This document shows positions 10,830 through 24,465 of a DNA stretch of 64,000 nucleotides, piece by piece (position 1 is the first letter of the stretch; every line of letters starts with the position of its first letter). The DNA is taken from the NCBI GenBank assembly GCA_951804985.1, contig OX638134.1, positions 79,029,679 through 79,093,678 on the forward strand, given 5' to 3'. Below the pieces are notes generated by a model. It did not search any database. It saw nothing but the letters and a program-made list of their open reading frames with translations, and was not told the origin of the DNA. Made by a program: the position numbers and the translations under genes. The stretch comes from Dryomyza anilis. Its lineage: Eukaryota > Arthropoda > Insecta > Diptera > Dryomyzidae.

Positions 10830-11620
10830 TAAGTGTTTATTTTTGTATTTTTTTATAAAAATAAATTTTCTTTATGTTATTCTGAAGTATATTATAAATG
10901 AACTGCATTTATAAAAACCATTGGAAAGCGTAAAGTGTAGTAATTAAAAAAGTATTATTTTTTTGATGTTCATAAACGATATTTTATAATATCGAAAATT
11001 ATATAAAAACCTGTTTATACTTATTCAAAAAGTGTGCAAAAATAAAGCCTATTGTTCAAACATTCAGAAAATATAAAAATTTTAAATATTAACTTTCGGA
11101 AAAAAGGTTTTATAACCATTTACCGCTTAAAATGGTTTTTAACTTCTCAACTTCGATGACATGACAACAACTTAATTAAACTTGTCTTCGTGTTCGTTGC
11201 TCTCAATCAGAAATAATGCAAATTAATAGTCTGATGTCATTGAATAGAAAGATTTAAGTGCGCAGCATTAAATAGAAGAAAAGGTCAAAAAGTCCAGCAC
11301 CGATTACATCTTCAAATACATGTCTTACACAGAATGAAGCTGTTAATGTAAATTTTCGCAAATGTTCATAATTTTTCAATGAGGGTGAGGGGTAAGAATG
11401 CGGAAATATAAAATTGTCGAATTTTGGTCAATTGCTCTGTGGACCCTTTTTTTAAATAGCTTCAAGTGTTTGTGTCTTTTTGCTATAGCACATTTGAAGG
11501 TAGGATTATAATATTAAGAATCAAATAAAATTCCTCTTTGATGAGACGTGCCATTTGAACCCATTCCTCAAGTATCAAACGAAGATAAAAAAATAGGTTG
11601 CATTTATTAAATTTATTAGC
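10830..11620. other. intergenic or intronic AT-rich stretch, nothing recognised
   Basis: This is an AT-rich sequence without an open frame, inverted repeat or tandem pattern that I could support. It separates the orphan exon from the 19-bp satellite array. Confidence 0.4.
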
Positions 11621-11624
11621 ATTT

Positions 11625-12790
11625 TTCACTAAAAATTCAATTTTTCACTAAAAATTCAATTTTTCACTAAAAATTCAATTTTTTACTAAAAATTCAATTT
11701 TTCACTAAAATTCAATATATCACTAAAAATTCAATTTTTCACTAGAATTTCAATTTTTCACTAAAAATTCAATTTTTCATTAATAATTCAATTTTTCACT
11801 GAAAATTAAATTTTTCATTAAAAATTAAATTTTTCACTCAAAATTCAATTTTTCACTAAAAATTCAATTTTTCACTAAAAATTCAATTTTTCACTAAAAT
11901 TCAAAGTTTCACTAAATTTTTCACTAAAAATTCAATTTTTCACTAAAAATTCAATTTTTCACTAAAAATTTAATTTTTCACTAAAAATTCAATTTTTCAC
12001 TAAAAATTAAATTTTTCACTAAAATAAAATTGTACACTAAAATTCAATTTTTCACTTAAAATTCAATATTTCACTAAAAATTCATTTTTTCACTAACAAT
12101 TCAGTTTTTCCACTAAAAATTCACTTTTTCACTAAAATTCAAATTTTCACTAAAATTCAAATTTTCACTAAAATTAAAATTTTCACTAAAAATTCAAATT
12201 TTCACTATAAATTCTATTTTTCACTAAAAATTCAATTTTTCACTTAAAATTCAATTTTTCACTATAAATTCAATTTTTCATTAAAATCTCACTTTTCCAC
12301 TAAAAATTCACTTTTTTTACTAAAAATTAAATTTTTCACTAAAAATTAACATTTTCACTAAAAAATCAATTTTTCACTAAAATTCAAATTTTCATTAAAA
12401 ATTCAAATTTTCAATAAAAATTCAATTTTTCACTAAAAATTCAAATTTTCACTAAAAATTAAAATTTTCATTAAAAATTCAATTTTTCACTAAAAATTCA
12501 ATTTTTCACTAAAAATTCAATTTTTCACTAAAAATTAAATTTTTCACTAAAAATTCAAATTTTTCACTTAAAATTCAATTTTTCACCAAAAATTCAATTT
12601 TTCACTAAAAATTCAATTTTTCATTAAAATCTCACTTTTCCACTAAATATTAACTTTTATTACTAAAAATTCAATTTTTCACTAAAAATTCAATTTTGCA
12701 CTAAAAATTCAAATTTTCACTAAAAATTAAATTAACTGAAAATTCAATATTTACGTAAAAATTCAATATTTATGTAAAAATTATTTTTTT
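11625..12790 (+). repeat. 19-bp satellite array 1 (AAAAATTCAATTTTTCACT)
   Basis: About 60 imperfect head-to-tail copies of a 19-bp unit lie upstream of receptor B. Units vary by single substitutions and indels (for example TCAAATTTTCACT and TCACTTTTTCACT). The same unit, on this or the opposite strand, makes the arrays at 13860, 16400, 24755 and 40330. Confidence 0.93.
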
Positions 12791-13166
12791 TACTATAAAT
12801 TGAATTTATTATAATTTATGGTTTTTCAGTTGCCCACTACAGAGCATTAAAACCACACGCGATATTGTTAAATTTAAACGTGCAAAAAATATTTTTACAA
12901 ATACCACAAAGTAATTATATTACAAACAATTACTAAAGAATATTGTCAAAACAAGTTTTTCAAAATAGGGACAGCAAAATAATTCAGACCCCCCATTTGT
13001 TGAATGCAACAATAATAAGTAGTAATTTCCGTGTCATATTTGCAGCAAAACATAAATGTGTCATTAGTGCCTTTTGTCAAGTGACAGCTGCAGTGTGTGC
13101 GGCAATGGTGGCAACGTTGCACCGTGCACTATAAATTGTTGCGCGCTTTTTGGCGCCCACTCAGCC

Positions 13167-16100
13167 ATGAAATTGGTGTCGGCCTTAAATAAGCGGCAGG
13201 CGAAGCGACTGCAAGCGATTAAATTTTTGCAGCGCAAAAAAATTAACAGCGAGTAAAACAAAATAAAAAATTGAACAACATTTTTTTTTTTAATATTTTT
13301 TTTTATTTTTTCAAACTTTAAATTTAGTTTTTGAAACAGCAAATTTAGTCAGACATTTTTTTTTGTTTAAATTTAAAATTTTATTTATTACGTTATTATT
13401 TACTTCTCTTGATTATTTCAGATTTAGCATTGTCAAGGTTAAATCCGCCAGTCTGCTGCAGAAGAAGAAAAAGTTGAAGCATTGCTTTTTGCCAGGTGAG
13501 AAAGTGGCAGAAACTGAAATTTCTCGCAACATTTTTAAATTATTTTTGCTGCCAAAAAGTTTGGCCAACATTTTTATTGGATGCTAAATATTTGAATGTT
13601 GTTTTTATACTTTGGAGTTTTATGCTGAACTTGTGCAAAGTTAAAGCGGCTAAAATAAGTTGGAAAAAACAAACGAATTTTAATAAAACAATTGTGGTGT
13701 AGTTGCTTAAAAGAATTTCGGTAAAAAGTGTCATGTGGTAAAAGTGTTTTCGATATTCAAGCAAATTCAAAGTTTTAAACCGAGTTGTTTTTTTTTTGTA
13801 AGAGTTTGGCAAAAAAGTTATTTAGAAAAATATAAAAAATAAATTAGAAATATAAATACAAATGAAAAAATTTAATTTTGAGTAAAAATTTAATTTAGAA
13901 TGAAAAAAATATATTTTTTTTTTGTGAACAATTTATTTTTTTTTAATTTTGAGTAAAAGCTCAATTTTTGAGTGACAAATCGAGTTTATAGTGAAATCGA
14001 TTTTTAAGTGCAATATCGAAATTTAAGTGAAAAATCGATTTTTGAGTGATTTGTCGAATTTCGAGTGAAAAATAAATTTTTGAGTAAAAAATCAAATTTT
14101 GTGTGTAAATATAAATTTTGATTAAAAATTTAATTTTTTGATTTTGAGTGAAAAAAAAAAACAATTTTTCGAGTGAAAAGTTTTATTTTTAATAAAAATC
14201 GAATTTTGAGTGAAATTTTTTTTAATGAGTGATAAATTGAATTTTGAGTGGAAAAGTGTCAGTAAAATATTGAATTTTGAGTGAAAAATCGAATTTTTAG
14301 TGATATTATGAGTGTTTCGAATGAAAAAAATTTATTTCAAAAATTGAATTTTAAACGAAAAGTTTTGAGTGAAAAAACTAAATTAAAAAATTTTATAAAA
14401 TTAAAATTTTTATTGTAAAATTTAATTTTGAGTGATAAATTTAATTTTGAGTGAACATTTTTATTTTGAGTGAAAATTTTAATTTTGAGTGAAAAGTCGA
14501 ATTTTGAGTGAAAAATGGAATTTTGAGAGAAATATTTAATTTTGAGTGAAGTGACTGACTAAAAGTTTTGAGTGAAACATTTTTATTGTAAAATTTAATT
14601 TTGAGTGAAAAATTAGTTTTTGAGTGAAAAATTTTATTTTGAGTGAAAATTTTAATTTTGAGTGAAAAGTTGAATTTTGAGTGAAAAGTTGAATTTTGAG
14701 TGAAACATTTAAATTTTAGTGAAACCTTTTTATTTTGCGTGAAAATTTTAATCTTGAGTGAAAAATTTAATTTTTATTAGTTTTAGAGTATAAATTAAAA
14801 TTTTGAGTAAAAAATTAAATTAGGTGCAAATTTAAATTTGAGTGAATTTGAGAAAACATTTTATTTTTGAGTGATAAATGTAATTTTGAGTAAATAAAAT
14901 CGATGTTTGTATGGAAATATTTATTTTGAGTTAAACTTGGAATATTTAAGGGAAATATTCGATTTTAAGTGAATAAAAAGAGAAATAACATGTTGGGTGA
15001 AAAGTTTGAGTTTTAATGACAAATCGAATTTTGAGTGAAAAAAAAATAATTTTGAGTGACAAATTTAATTTTTAACGAAAAATCGAATTTTGAGTGAATA
15101 ATTAAATATTGAGTTCATAAATTTCATATTGAGTGAATAATTGAAATTTTATGAAAAAATTTAATTTTAAGTGAAAACTTGAATTTTGAAGTGAAAATAT
15201 AATTTTGAGTGAAAAATTAGTTTTGGAGTGAATAATTTAATTTTGAAGTAAAAAAATTAATTTTGGGATTAATATTAAAAATGTTCATTAAAACATTTAA
15301 TTTTGGTGAACATTTTTATTTTGAGTGAACATTTAGTTTTGAATGTAAATGTTAATTTTGAGTGTAAATTTCAATTTTAAGTGAAAATCGAATTTTAAAT
15401 AAATAGTATTTTTGAGTTGAAAAAATTAATTTTGAGTCAAAATATAAATTTTTAGTGAACATTTAGAGTGAAAATTGATTAATATAAAAAAGCGATAATA
15501 AAAAAGAGATTAAATTAATTTTTTTTTTTTTATTTTCGCTTTTTTATATTTTATCATTCTCATTTCACTAAATTTCCAAAAAATGTTTTCTGCATTTTCA
15601 GCGAAACATGTGCTATTTCGTCGTGCCACCCGCAAGGACTATGAACACTCTGGATCATTTCAGGAGGCGATATCACCAGGTAAAATAAAAAATATATAAA
15701 ATTGAAATATCTAATAAATTTCATGTTCCGAGCAAAATCATATTAAAAATATATGTAGTTCGTTGGAAATAAAAATTTATATTTTTTTTTACATAATACA
15801 TATTTCAATCAAATTTAATTCGCTTTTAGTTTTGTAAAAAAGAATTCAATTCGATTTACATATCTTGTCAGTTATTTGCATTTCGATCGAAATTTATTTC
15901 ATAACATGTCTTCTTTTTAGTCCTATTATTGGCTCAAGTATTCTCACTAATGCCAGTCTACGGTTTAACTGCCTCATCGGCGGCCCAAATCTCATTTAAG
16001 TGGTGCAGTGTACGCACCGCTTACGCATTGTTGGTAATCACATCATTTGGTGTCTGCTCCGTTTTTACAATTGGTTTTGCATTTAGCGGCCATATTAGTT

Positions 16101-19100
16101 TTGATGAAGCAGGTGTGTTTTTCATACGAAAACGAAAGTTTTACAAAATTAATCTTTTAATATAATTTCAGAATCCATCGTATTCAATACATCAATTGTT
16201 TTCATTTCCATTGGGTTCTTTGTATTGTCGCGCAGGTGGCCGGCTCTGATGGTTCACTGGGAGGATGTCGAGCGGCGTCTACCGCCGCTGCGATCGCAAA
16301 TGGAAAAGCGGTGGCTGTCGCAGCGCATTAAGATGATCATGTTGGTGGCTACAACATGTTCGATAAGTGATTTAAATATTTATATATTTGGAAAATTTCG
16401 ATTTTAAAGGAAAATAGAGTTTTTAGTGAAAAAATGATTTTGAGTGAAAAAATGATTTTGAGTGAAAAATCGATTTTTTTTTTAGATAAATGGAATTTTG
16501 AATGAAAAATTTGTATTTTGAGTGAAAAAATAATATTGAGTGAAAAATTTAATTTTGACTGATAATTTGAATTTTGAGTGAAAAATTTAATTTTGAGTGA
16601 AAAATTGTATATTTAATGAAAAGTTGAATTTTTAGTGAAAATTTTATTTTTTATTGAAAAATTTGTATTTTGTGTAAAAAAATAATTTTGAGTGAAAGTT
16701 TGAATTTTGAGTGGAAAAATTGAATTTTTAATGAAACAATGTATTTTGAGTGTAGGAATGAAATTTTTAGAGAAAATTATATTTTTCAGGGAAAATTTTT
16801 GTGCAAAAAATTAAGTTTTGAGTGAAAAATTTTAGTTTGAGTAAAAAATAATTTTGTGTCAAAAATTTAATTTTGAGTGCATTGTGAAACATAGGTGAAA
16901 AATAGAAATTGAGTGAAAAATTGAATTATGAGTGAAGAATTTAATTTTGAGTGAAAAATTTGTATTTTGAGTGAAAAAATAATATTGAGTGAAAAATTGA
17001 ATTTTTAATGAAAAGTGGAATTTTTAGTGAAAATTTAATTTTTTTTTGTGAAAAATTTGTATTTTGATTGAAAAAATAATTTTGAGTGAAAGTTTGAATT
17101 TTGAGTGAAATATTGAATTTTTAATGAAACCTTGAATTTTGAGTGTAGAAATGAAATTTTTAGAGAAAATAAATGCAAAGTTTTGAGTGAAAATTTTCAG
17201 TTTGAGTAACAAATTAATTTTGTTTTAAAAATTTAATCTTGAGTCAAAAATTTAATTTTGAGTGCATTGTGAAACTTAGGTGAAAATAGAAATTGAGTAA
17301 AAATGGAATTTTGAGTGAAAAAATGTATTGTGTGTGACAATTAATTTAAATTTGAATGAAAATTTTGTATATTGAGTAAAAATTTTATTTTAGATTGAAA
17401 AATTGAATTTTGAGTGACAAATTGAATGTTGAGTGAAAAATTGAATTTTGAGTGAAAAATTGAATTTTGAGTGAAAAATTGAAACTTTGACTTATATATT
17501 AAATATTGATTGAAAATTGGAATTTGGAGTGATATATTAAATATTGAGTGAAAAATGGATTTTAATTTTAATTAATAGTAAACCATTTAATTTTTTTGAA
17601 GAATACTTTTTTTTGGATAATTTGTTTTATTCTTGTATTTTAGTGAACATTTTTATTTTAATGAAAAATTAACTTTTAATATTTGGTGAACATTGTTATT
17701 TTTAAAGTATTTTATTTTTTATGAAATATAAAATTTTATTTATAATTTTTTGAATTTTTATGGACAGAAAATATTTTATTTTGAAAACAAAATGTTAAAA
17801 GAAATGCTATTAAGTATTTCCTCTAAATATTTAACAGTTCCAAAAAATTCGCTTTAAAAATGTCTTCAATGTGATTGTCACAAAAATCGCCACGACAAAA
17901 CATTAATATAAATGTTTTCACTTACAATTTAATACTGAAGTGATGTCAGTCAGCGCAGTACTTAATGCCATATATCATTTCAGTTGAGCACCTTCTGAGC
18001 ATGTTGTCCTTGATCTACTACGCCAACGCATGTCCCTACTTTCCGAACAATCCCATCGACAGTTTCTTGTATTCGAATTTCTCAGCGTGTTTTCACTATT
18101 TCGAATACACAACATTGGTGGGCATCATTGGTAAAGTGCTCAATGTGTTGGCGACGTTCGCCTGGAATTTCAATGATATCTTCGTGATGACTGTCAGTGT
18201 GGCGCTGTCGTCGCGATTTCGTCAACTAAACGATTATATGTTGGCGGCGGTGAAACGGGTGAGTACACAGAAACAAATTTGTTTGTGATTGTCAATGGAA
18301 TTAAATAATTTGTTGGAGTGACATATCTCTTTGTTGATTTAATTAACAATATACTTTATTAAAAAAAAAGTATTTTAAATGTTTATTGTCAATATTATTA
18401 AACGATTTGCAAACGTAACATATTTGTATGTTGAATAAACTAACGTTTTAAAACAAACATTTGATTAAAAATTAGAAAATAATTAATTTCCTATTGTAGT
18501 GAATTATATTTCACAATGCATATAAATCGTTTGTTAAATGAATTTATTGTTTTGTTGAATTGCTTTTTTGTTTTATTTTATTTTTATTGTTTTCTTTTTA
18601 AGCGTTCATCATATTTATGATCGCATTCATAACATTGATGTCGTTTGTCATTAATATTACGAATGGTTCTTCAATACAATGTCTCATAGTTTGAAGAACA
18701 GAATTCATCAATATGATGTACATTTTTTTTCTGTGTAACTGGATTAACAAACATATCTAAATTAGTGAATTTTATAAATATTTGGTATATTAATATTTAA
18801 TATAAATATTTTTTAAAGTAACTCATATATATATATTTGCTGTATCAATTAATGGGGTTTGTTAAATTAAATGTAGATAATTTGAAATATTTAACAAACT
18901 ATTTTGTTATATGCTAGTATATTATCTCTATTAGTAAAAATAGTAAAGTATTTTATAATAACTTTTACAGAAATAATCGTAATTAATTTATTTGCTATAT
19001 CAATTGATATTATTATACTGAACAATTTTTTTATAATTTTCAAAGTATTTCATTATAGATTTTTGTCTGTTAGAAAACACATTATTTTAAATTAATAACA

Positions 19101-22100
19101 TATTTAGCAAAAACTTTTGTTAAAATAGACAATTCATTTGTTACATCAAATAATGGTGATTTCCGATTTATTTACTATTTCACAAATTATTTTAATATAG
19201 AATGAAATCGATTTTGCAATTGTTAATTGCAATTGTTAACATTATTAAAAAAAAAATACTTTTCTTAAAGTAAGCAATTTATTTGTTATGTAAAATAATC
19301 GTTTTTGTTATATTTTCTGAAAAAATAATAGATTAAATGTTTAACAAAGGCGTTTGTTATATATGCAAATATTTATTGCTCTATTAGCAAACACCTTAGC
19401 AAGTGTTTATATGTTTAACAAAAAAAGTTTGTTAAATAAAACAATTTATTTGTTATATCAATTAACACATTTTTAACAGTGTGCTGTTGGTCAAAAGAGC
19501 AGATAAAATGTTGCTGTTGTCATATGTAATAACACGTGCATTAATACAATGTTGTATATGTTGCTGTTTTTTTATTCGGTTGCTGTCATATCACGTCATG
19601 CTCTAGCCAAGCACGGAACAATTCTGGATACAGAATCGCGTGAATTATCGTAATCTGTGCAGACTGTGCGATGCTGTCGATGATGCCATCTCCTCGATTA
19701 CGCTGATGTGTTTTGCAAACAATTTGTATTTCATCTGTGGCAAAATACTGAAGAGCATACAGTGAGTAATGGGAAATAAATATATAAGTTATTATTTATT
19801 TTAATATATTTTTATTTTATAAAATTTCATATAATTTAGATTTGAGAGTATTAGCAATAATTATAAAATTTTATACCGTAAAACAAATATTAAACCTTTT
19901 ATAAAATTTATCACATACATATATCATAAATTCAGAATATTAATTAATGGTGCATACAACAGTTATTAGTTCGATCATTATGAAAATTGTTTATCATTGT
20001 ATCTATTTTTTTGGATTTCTTTATATAGGGTGTGTGCGAATTCGATTAAATTGATGACTAAACAAAATTGAATAGCTTTTCATTCGATCGCCATTCGGTA
20101 ACCGGTAATTGTTAAAGACTATAATCAATTGATTATCATATGTTTGTTTACTGTCATCCAATTTAGTTGAATTCAGTCTGCTCGAATTATTTATATTATT
20201 GAAATTGGTCAATAGGATGCATATCATTAGTTCAATAATATTTGAACTGTTAATACTATATGTTGTTGTACCATACATTTTAAAAGGTACGTTTATTATT
20301 ATAGGAGAAAAACATTAAAATAATAGTATTTATATTGAAATTATTAAATTAATTGTACTGATTTTTTTTTAAATACTATTAAATTAATTTGAAGACTTTT
20401 GAATCAATATGAAAACAAAGAATTTTTTATGAACCATAAAATCAGTGGTCGTACCATCAGTGTCCAGTTAACCGTGTCCCGGATCCAGGGAGAGAGAACT
20501 TAAGAGGTGCAAATTTTGAAATCAACAATAACTAAATATTTTTTATTTCCGAAGATTTTATGATAGTGAAACCCTTGTGCGTACAGCGCAAGATCTACAT
20601 TATTTTCAAGTGTAGTTTAAGAAAAGAACCATTTAAATTAAAAAATTCTATTGCATTGGAAAACATATCAATTTTATTTGTTAAATTCGGGCAATTTCCT
20701 GACAATGTCTAGTCATTAAAATGTTGTCATTCACAGTGACATGCATTTGTTATAAAAAATTGTATTCTAATTTATACAGAAATTAGTAATACATTCTAAG
20801 AAAGATGTTAAAACTGCCAACAAATTTTAAATTTATTTACTGCCATTTTCTGAAATTTAAATGGAAAGTTATGAAGACAAATTAATGGTACATATGCACA
20901 AATGCATTTGAAATCCATTTCAAAACATTCATTTTATTTCATGTTATGTACTGTCGGCGACTCTATGCTTGAAAATCAAATGAATGTGTTGCTCACAACA
21001 ACAAAGCACAAGTAGTGTCAAAACAAAACACATAGAAGACGTAGTTGCAGTGAAGAGATCTATGATGATGTGCAATAAAATTCAATTACTGCAATGAACT
21101 GATTATGGTATATGGTGTACTCAGTGCATTTTACATATTTTTTTATTATTCTTACTCTAAGGAATTTTCATTAAAACTGAAATATAGAAAAATTTAAAAG
21201 ATATAAAAAATCATATAATATCTGTTATTAAAGCATGATTGTTATTAATGAAAATATGAAAATTTATTCAGTCGTGTGATTCAAGTTTAAGTCTTTTATT
21301 TATCGAACAACATTTTTTCCATTATTATTTTTTTTTCCAAACAAACAATTTGTTGTTGGTTATAATGCTTTTCGACCAATACGTTGTTTTGGTCGCACAA
21401 TATTTTTTTATGTTTGTTATGTTTGTTGCAAAAAATAATGTTTGTTGTATTTTTTATAAACACATATATACCGACAGCAACATAACTGCCGACGAACGCC
21501 GAACGACAGTTTTTTTTTGTTTTTTTCAATGTTCTCACTCGTTACTCGTTGCGCTCACTCACAGTACTTGTAGTGTCATTTCGTTTTGTTTCGTCTTGAA
21601 AATAAAATGCTTTGACACTACCAATGAAAAATACTCCAGTGAAGTCGCTACACAGACTTCACTATAATTCTATAGACAGCCATTACAAAATGAGCTCAAT
21701 ACTATAGAGTGCAGTAATTCATATATTGCAGAGGCAACTTCAAATACATTTGTGCAGATGTCTAGTACATAATCAAAGACAAATTAAAGTGAAATTTTGT
21801 GATAATTTCTACATCGAATAAAATGAAAGAACATATTTTCACAATTATAAGTTTGCAGTTATTTTCAGAATTCGTATACATTCAAAAATGCTATAAATAA
21901 CCTAAACGTGCGCGATAACGTGTCGAAGAAAGAAAATTAAACGCGGTTGCCGATAAAATTTTAGAGTGATACAGTGGTCTCCATAACACTGAATTACATT
22001 AAAGTTTGAACGACAACCGCGTTTAATTTTCTTTCCTTGACACATTATCACGCATGTTTAGGTTATTTAAAGCATTTTTGAATATACCATCTTCAAAATA

Positions 22101-24066
22101 TATCGACCAAACCATCCTTACTGGTTTCTCATTTCAATCATTAATTTTGTTTGGCATCTTTTTTATTTTTCTCTAGAAAGAAGCCCTCGTTCTCACACAC
22201 GCTATACTTTTGGTTCTCATTGACATTTTTACTGGGACGTACATTAGTGCTGTCGTTAAATACGGCCTATATAAACGATGAGTCCAAACGTCCGGTGATC
22301 ATTTTTCGGGGAATACCGCGTGCCTATTGGTGCCCTGAGGTAAGTGTATGTAATATATACTACTTCATATATTATTCAAACAAAATTTAGATTTTAACTC
22401 ACGAGTATCTGAATTTTATTATTGAAGCGCAAAAAATGCAGAATTATTGATTTTGAAGTTTTTAAACGTTCAAGATCAACCATCCGATGCAAGTACAAGA
22501 ATGTCTCCACAAGTAAATAGAAGAGCAAGAACAGGACTATCATGTCTTATGCTTGCTCTTGAATTTGCTCAATTTATAACAGGCTTCGGAAAAATCGCTC
22601 AAAGGACGCAAAGCTCAAAACTTGCGATCGCAACAACAAACGAGTGACAACATATTTTTTCGGAACTGTACACAAACTGCGCGCTCGCTTTGACTTCCGA
22701 GCGCTGTTGTTTTTCGCCGAACTCAATTTCTGTTGAGCCGCAAGCAAACACAACGGCTCGGTCTGCCGAGTTTCGAGCTATTACGCTAGCCCGTTACTCC
22801 GAGCACCACAAAATTTCAAGCACACGGTTAGTTCGTTCTTTTTGTAAATTTGGTTTCAATGCATATCTAATGTTCTATATTTAGTAATACATGCATAAAA
22901 TTGAAAGATAAACAAGAACAAACGCAAAAACAAAAAAAAAACTGTTTCAAATGAAATAATATAAAGAGAAAGCAACTCCGAGGCGCTCGGAATGTAGTAG
23001 CTATGTACATTTCGAGCGCTCCATTTAACAGAAGCTCGAGCAGCGAGTACAATGCTACATGCTCAGCTCGGTTGGACGATTGAAGTTCTGCTAGTTCGTG
23101 TTTCTCACTTAACAGCTGAGAGTTACGACTTCTGCGTGACTCCAACATATGGACACCGAAACATTGTTTATGTCACAAATACATACGAGCGCGCTCTGTT
23201 GGCGAGCGCCTAATTCTGAAGCCTGTTTTATAATACATATACCCAGCAAACCAAGATATAGGCTCAAATTGTCGTTTTCGATAATCTATAATCATACGAA
23301 AATGAAAGGGTTTTCCATAAAAATGAATCTATCTAAAATGATATCGTTTTTTTTTCTTTCTTAAGATATCGAGATGATATCGTAAATGCTTTTATTTTCG
23401 ATAAACAAATTTTATTTGTTTAGATAGATTTATTTGTTGACAAAAACTTGAACGACATTTTCAAATTCTTTAAGTATTATATCGAAAATTTATTATTATA
23501 TCGAATTTAAAACTATCGTCAAATGGTCTGTAGGGTAAATATTAATATTAGGTTTTCTTGTAATCTTAACTGAAATAGTCACTAATGAATCTATTCCAAG
23601 GTATTTCTATGTGTTTAGTCTACATCAAACATGATTATAAAGAAAATCATTTTAACATCAAACCCACGCACACAATTAAAATTGTTTCTTTGATTCTGTA
23701 TGGTTTTGTAAAACTTTTGAAAGAATTTATTTTAAATTTAGCACAACTTTAAGGTTTTCCTCTAGGTAAGAAACAAATATAACCAAGTTAAAGAAAACTT
23801 TTTCTTTGCAGTTGAAACGATTCTCGGAGGAGGTGGCCACAGATGTTGTGGCGCTGTCTGGCATGAAGTTTTTCCAATTGACCAGAGGTCTGGTGCTGTC
23901 GGTAAGTGTGAAAAATACAAAAAAAAATAAAACATTTATTGCTTGAAATGGTTGGTAACCCAATTGCCATGGTTTGTTGCAGGTGGCTGGGACTATCGTC
24001 ACCTATGAATTGGTGTTGCTGCAATTCAACAAACAGGATAAAATCAATGATTGCAACGAGAATTAA
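13167..24066 (+). CDS. Gr64: sugar gustatory receptor B, Gr64 family
   Basis: Ten exons: 13167-13252, 13422-13495, 15602-15679, 15921-16112, 16172-16366, 17984-18258, 19607-19761, 22177-22339, 23812-23901 and 23983-24066. All phases agree and give 463 residues, the usual size for the family. The start is ATG 13167, the only in-frame ATG in that exon. Seen in order: basic N-terminus (1-53), [22 protein letters not shown] (TM1, ~70-95), TM2 ~110-133, TM3 ~147-163 followed by [14 protein letters not shown], the IEHLLSML block (TM4), [17 protein letters not shown] (TM5), [37 protein letters not shown], and the signature TYELVLLQF at ~444-452. Known role: sugar-gated channel subunit in gustatory neurons. 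The introns hold two satellite arrays and a foldback element. It retains the fullest intron set of the complete genes. Confidence 0.93.
13860..15480 (-). repeat. 19-bp satellite array 2, opposite orientation
   Basis: The units on the + strand read AGTGAAAAATTGAATTTTG, the reverse complement of the array-1 unit with T to G at the last base. About 1.6 kb of degenerate copies fill intron 2 of receptor B. They show more indels and substitutions than array 4, which implies an older array. Confidence 0.88.
16400..17570 (-). repeat. 19-bp satellite array 3
   Basis: The unit and orientation are as in array 2 (GAATTTTGAGTGAAAAATT), in intron 5 of receptor B, starting about 35 bases after the donor site. 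A block of several units recurs at ~16.50-16.75 and ~16.93-17.16 kb (TTTGTATTTTGAGTGAAAAA, then AATATTGAG). This indicates duplication at a scale larger than the monomer. Confidence 0.85.
18264..18738. mobile_element. possible ~475-bp element with TACACAGAAA ends
   Basis: The left end TACACAGAAACAAAT, a few bases after the exon-6 donor of B, faces a right end TTTTTTTCTGTGTAA. The interior is AT-rich with many TTAACAAA/TTTGTTAA motifs, and such motifs continue to about 19480. The terminal repeat is short and low in complexity, so support is weak. Confidence 0.3.
18740..19600. other. intron 6 of receptor B, AT-rich remainder
   Basis: Repeated short AACAAA/TTTGTT motifs are seen without a clear period. 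Nothing else is recognised. Confidence 0.4.
19770..21870. other. intron 7 of receptor B, 5' part, no gene
   Basis: This is AT-rich intronic sequence. A weak inverted similarity exists between 20895-20911 (GCACAAATGCATTTGAA) and 21742-21762, where TTCAAATACATTTGTGC occurs. That could mark the ends of a decayed ~0.9-kb element. No coding signal is seen. Confidence 0.3.
21874..22088. mobile_element. palindromic MITE in intron 7 of receptor B
   Basis: Two arms of about 76 bases (21874-21953 and 22011-22088) are reverse complements with only a few mismatches. For example, AACCTAAACGTGCGCGATAA pairs with TTATCACGCATGTTTAGGTT. The spacer is about 57 bases. There is no coding capacity. It sits about 90 bases before the acceptor of exon 8. 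Confidence 0.85.
22440..23240. other. GC-richer patch in intron 8 of receptor B
   Basis: The patch contrasts with the AT-rich surroundings and has many GAGC/GCTC motifs (GGCTCGGTCTGCCGAG, TCCGAGCACC). Short frames are open but match no family I know. It may be part of a retroelement. The rest of the intron to 23810 is AT-rich without recognised content. Confidence 0.3.
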
Positions 24067-24459
24067 AGCAGTTTTATTGCTTCTTTTATATTTTTCTACG
24101 TTTTTTATTTTATTTTTTATTACTTTTACCATGTTGATGACTACTCGAATTGCATTTCAAGGCGTTCTATTACTTTGTACGTGGTACTGCTGCACAAATG
24201 AGTTTTCTGTTGGTAGTTTTTGTCATGTATTTATTACTCTTAGCAATTTTTGCAATTTAGTGGACAAGTGCAAATTGTTGTCATGCCATTGCAAACGTTT
24301 GAAAATTAAAATTGAAAATTTTCCATTTCTTCGAAGGGTGCAATACACACCACATAAAACAAACCCCAATAGCAATTGATGAATTTTATTTAGTAGAAAT
24401 GATAATTGTAAATTAAAATAATTTTAATTGCATGAAATGTGTTCTACTTTTTCCTGATA

Positions 24460-24465
24460 AATAAA
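24460..24465 (+). promoter_or_regulatory. possible poly(A) signal AATAAA of receptor B
   Basis: AATAAA lies about 395 bases after the stop codon of receptor B, before the satellite array. The distance is long, so a non-canonical site nearer the stop is possible. Confidence 0.3.

Noticed and set aside
12831..12960. A further 5' exon of receptor B starting after TTTTTCAG at about 12830
   Set aside because: The frame is open for about 40 codons, but there is no matching donor in phase and no resemblance to the other receptors' N-terminal exons.
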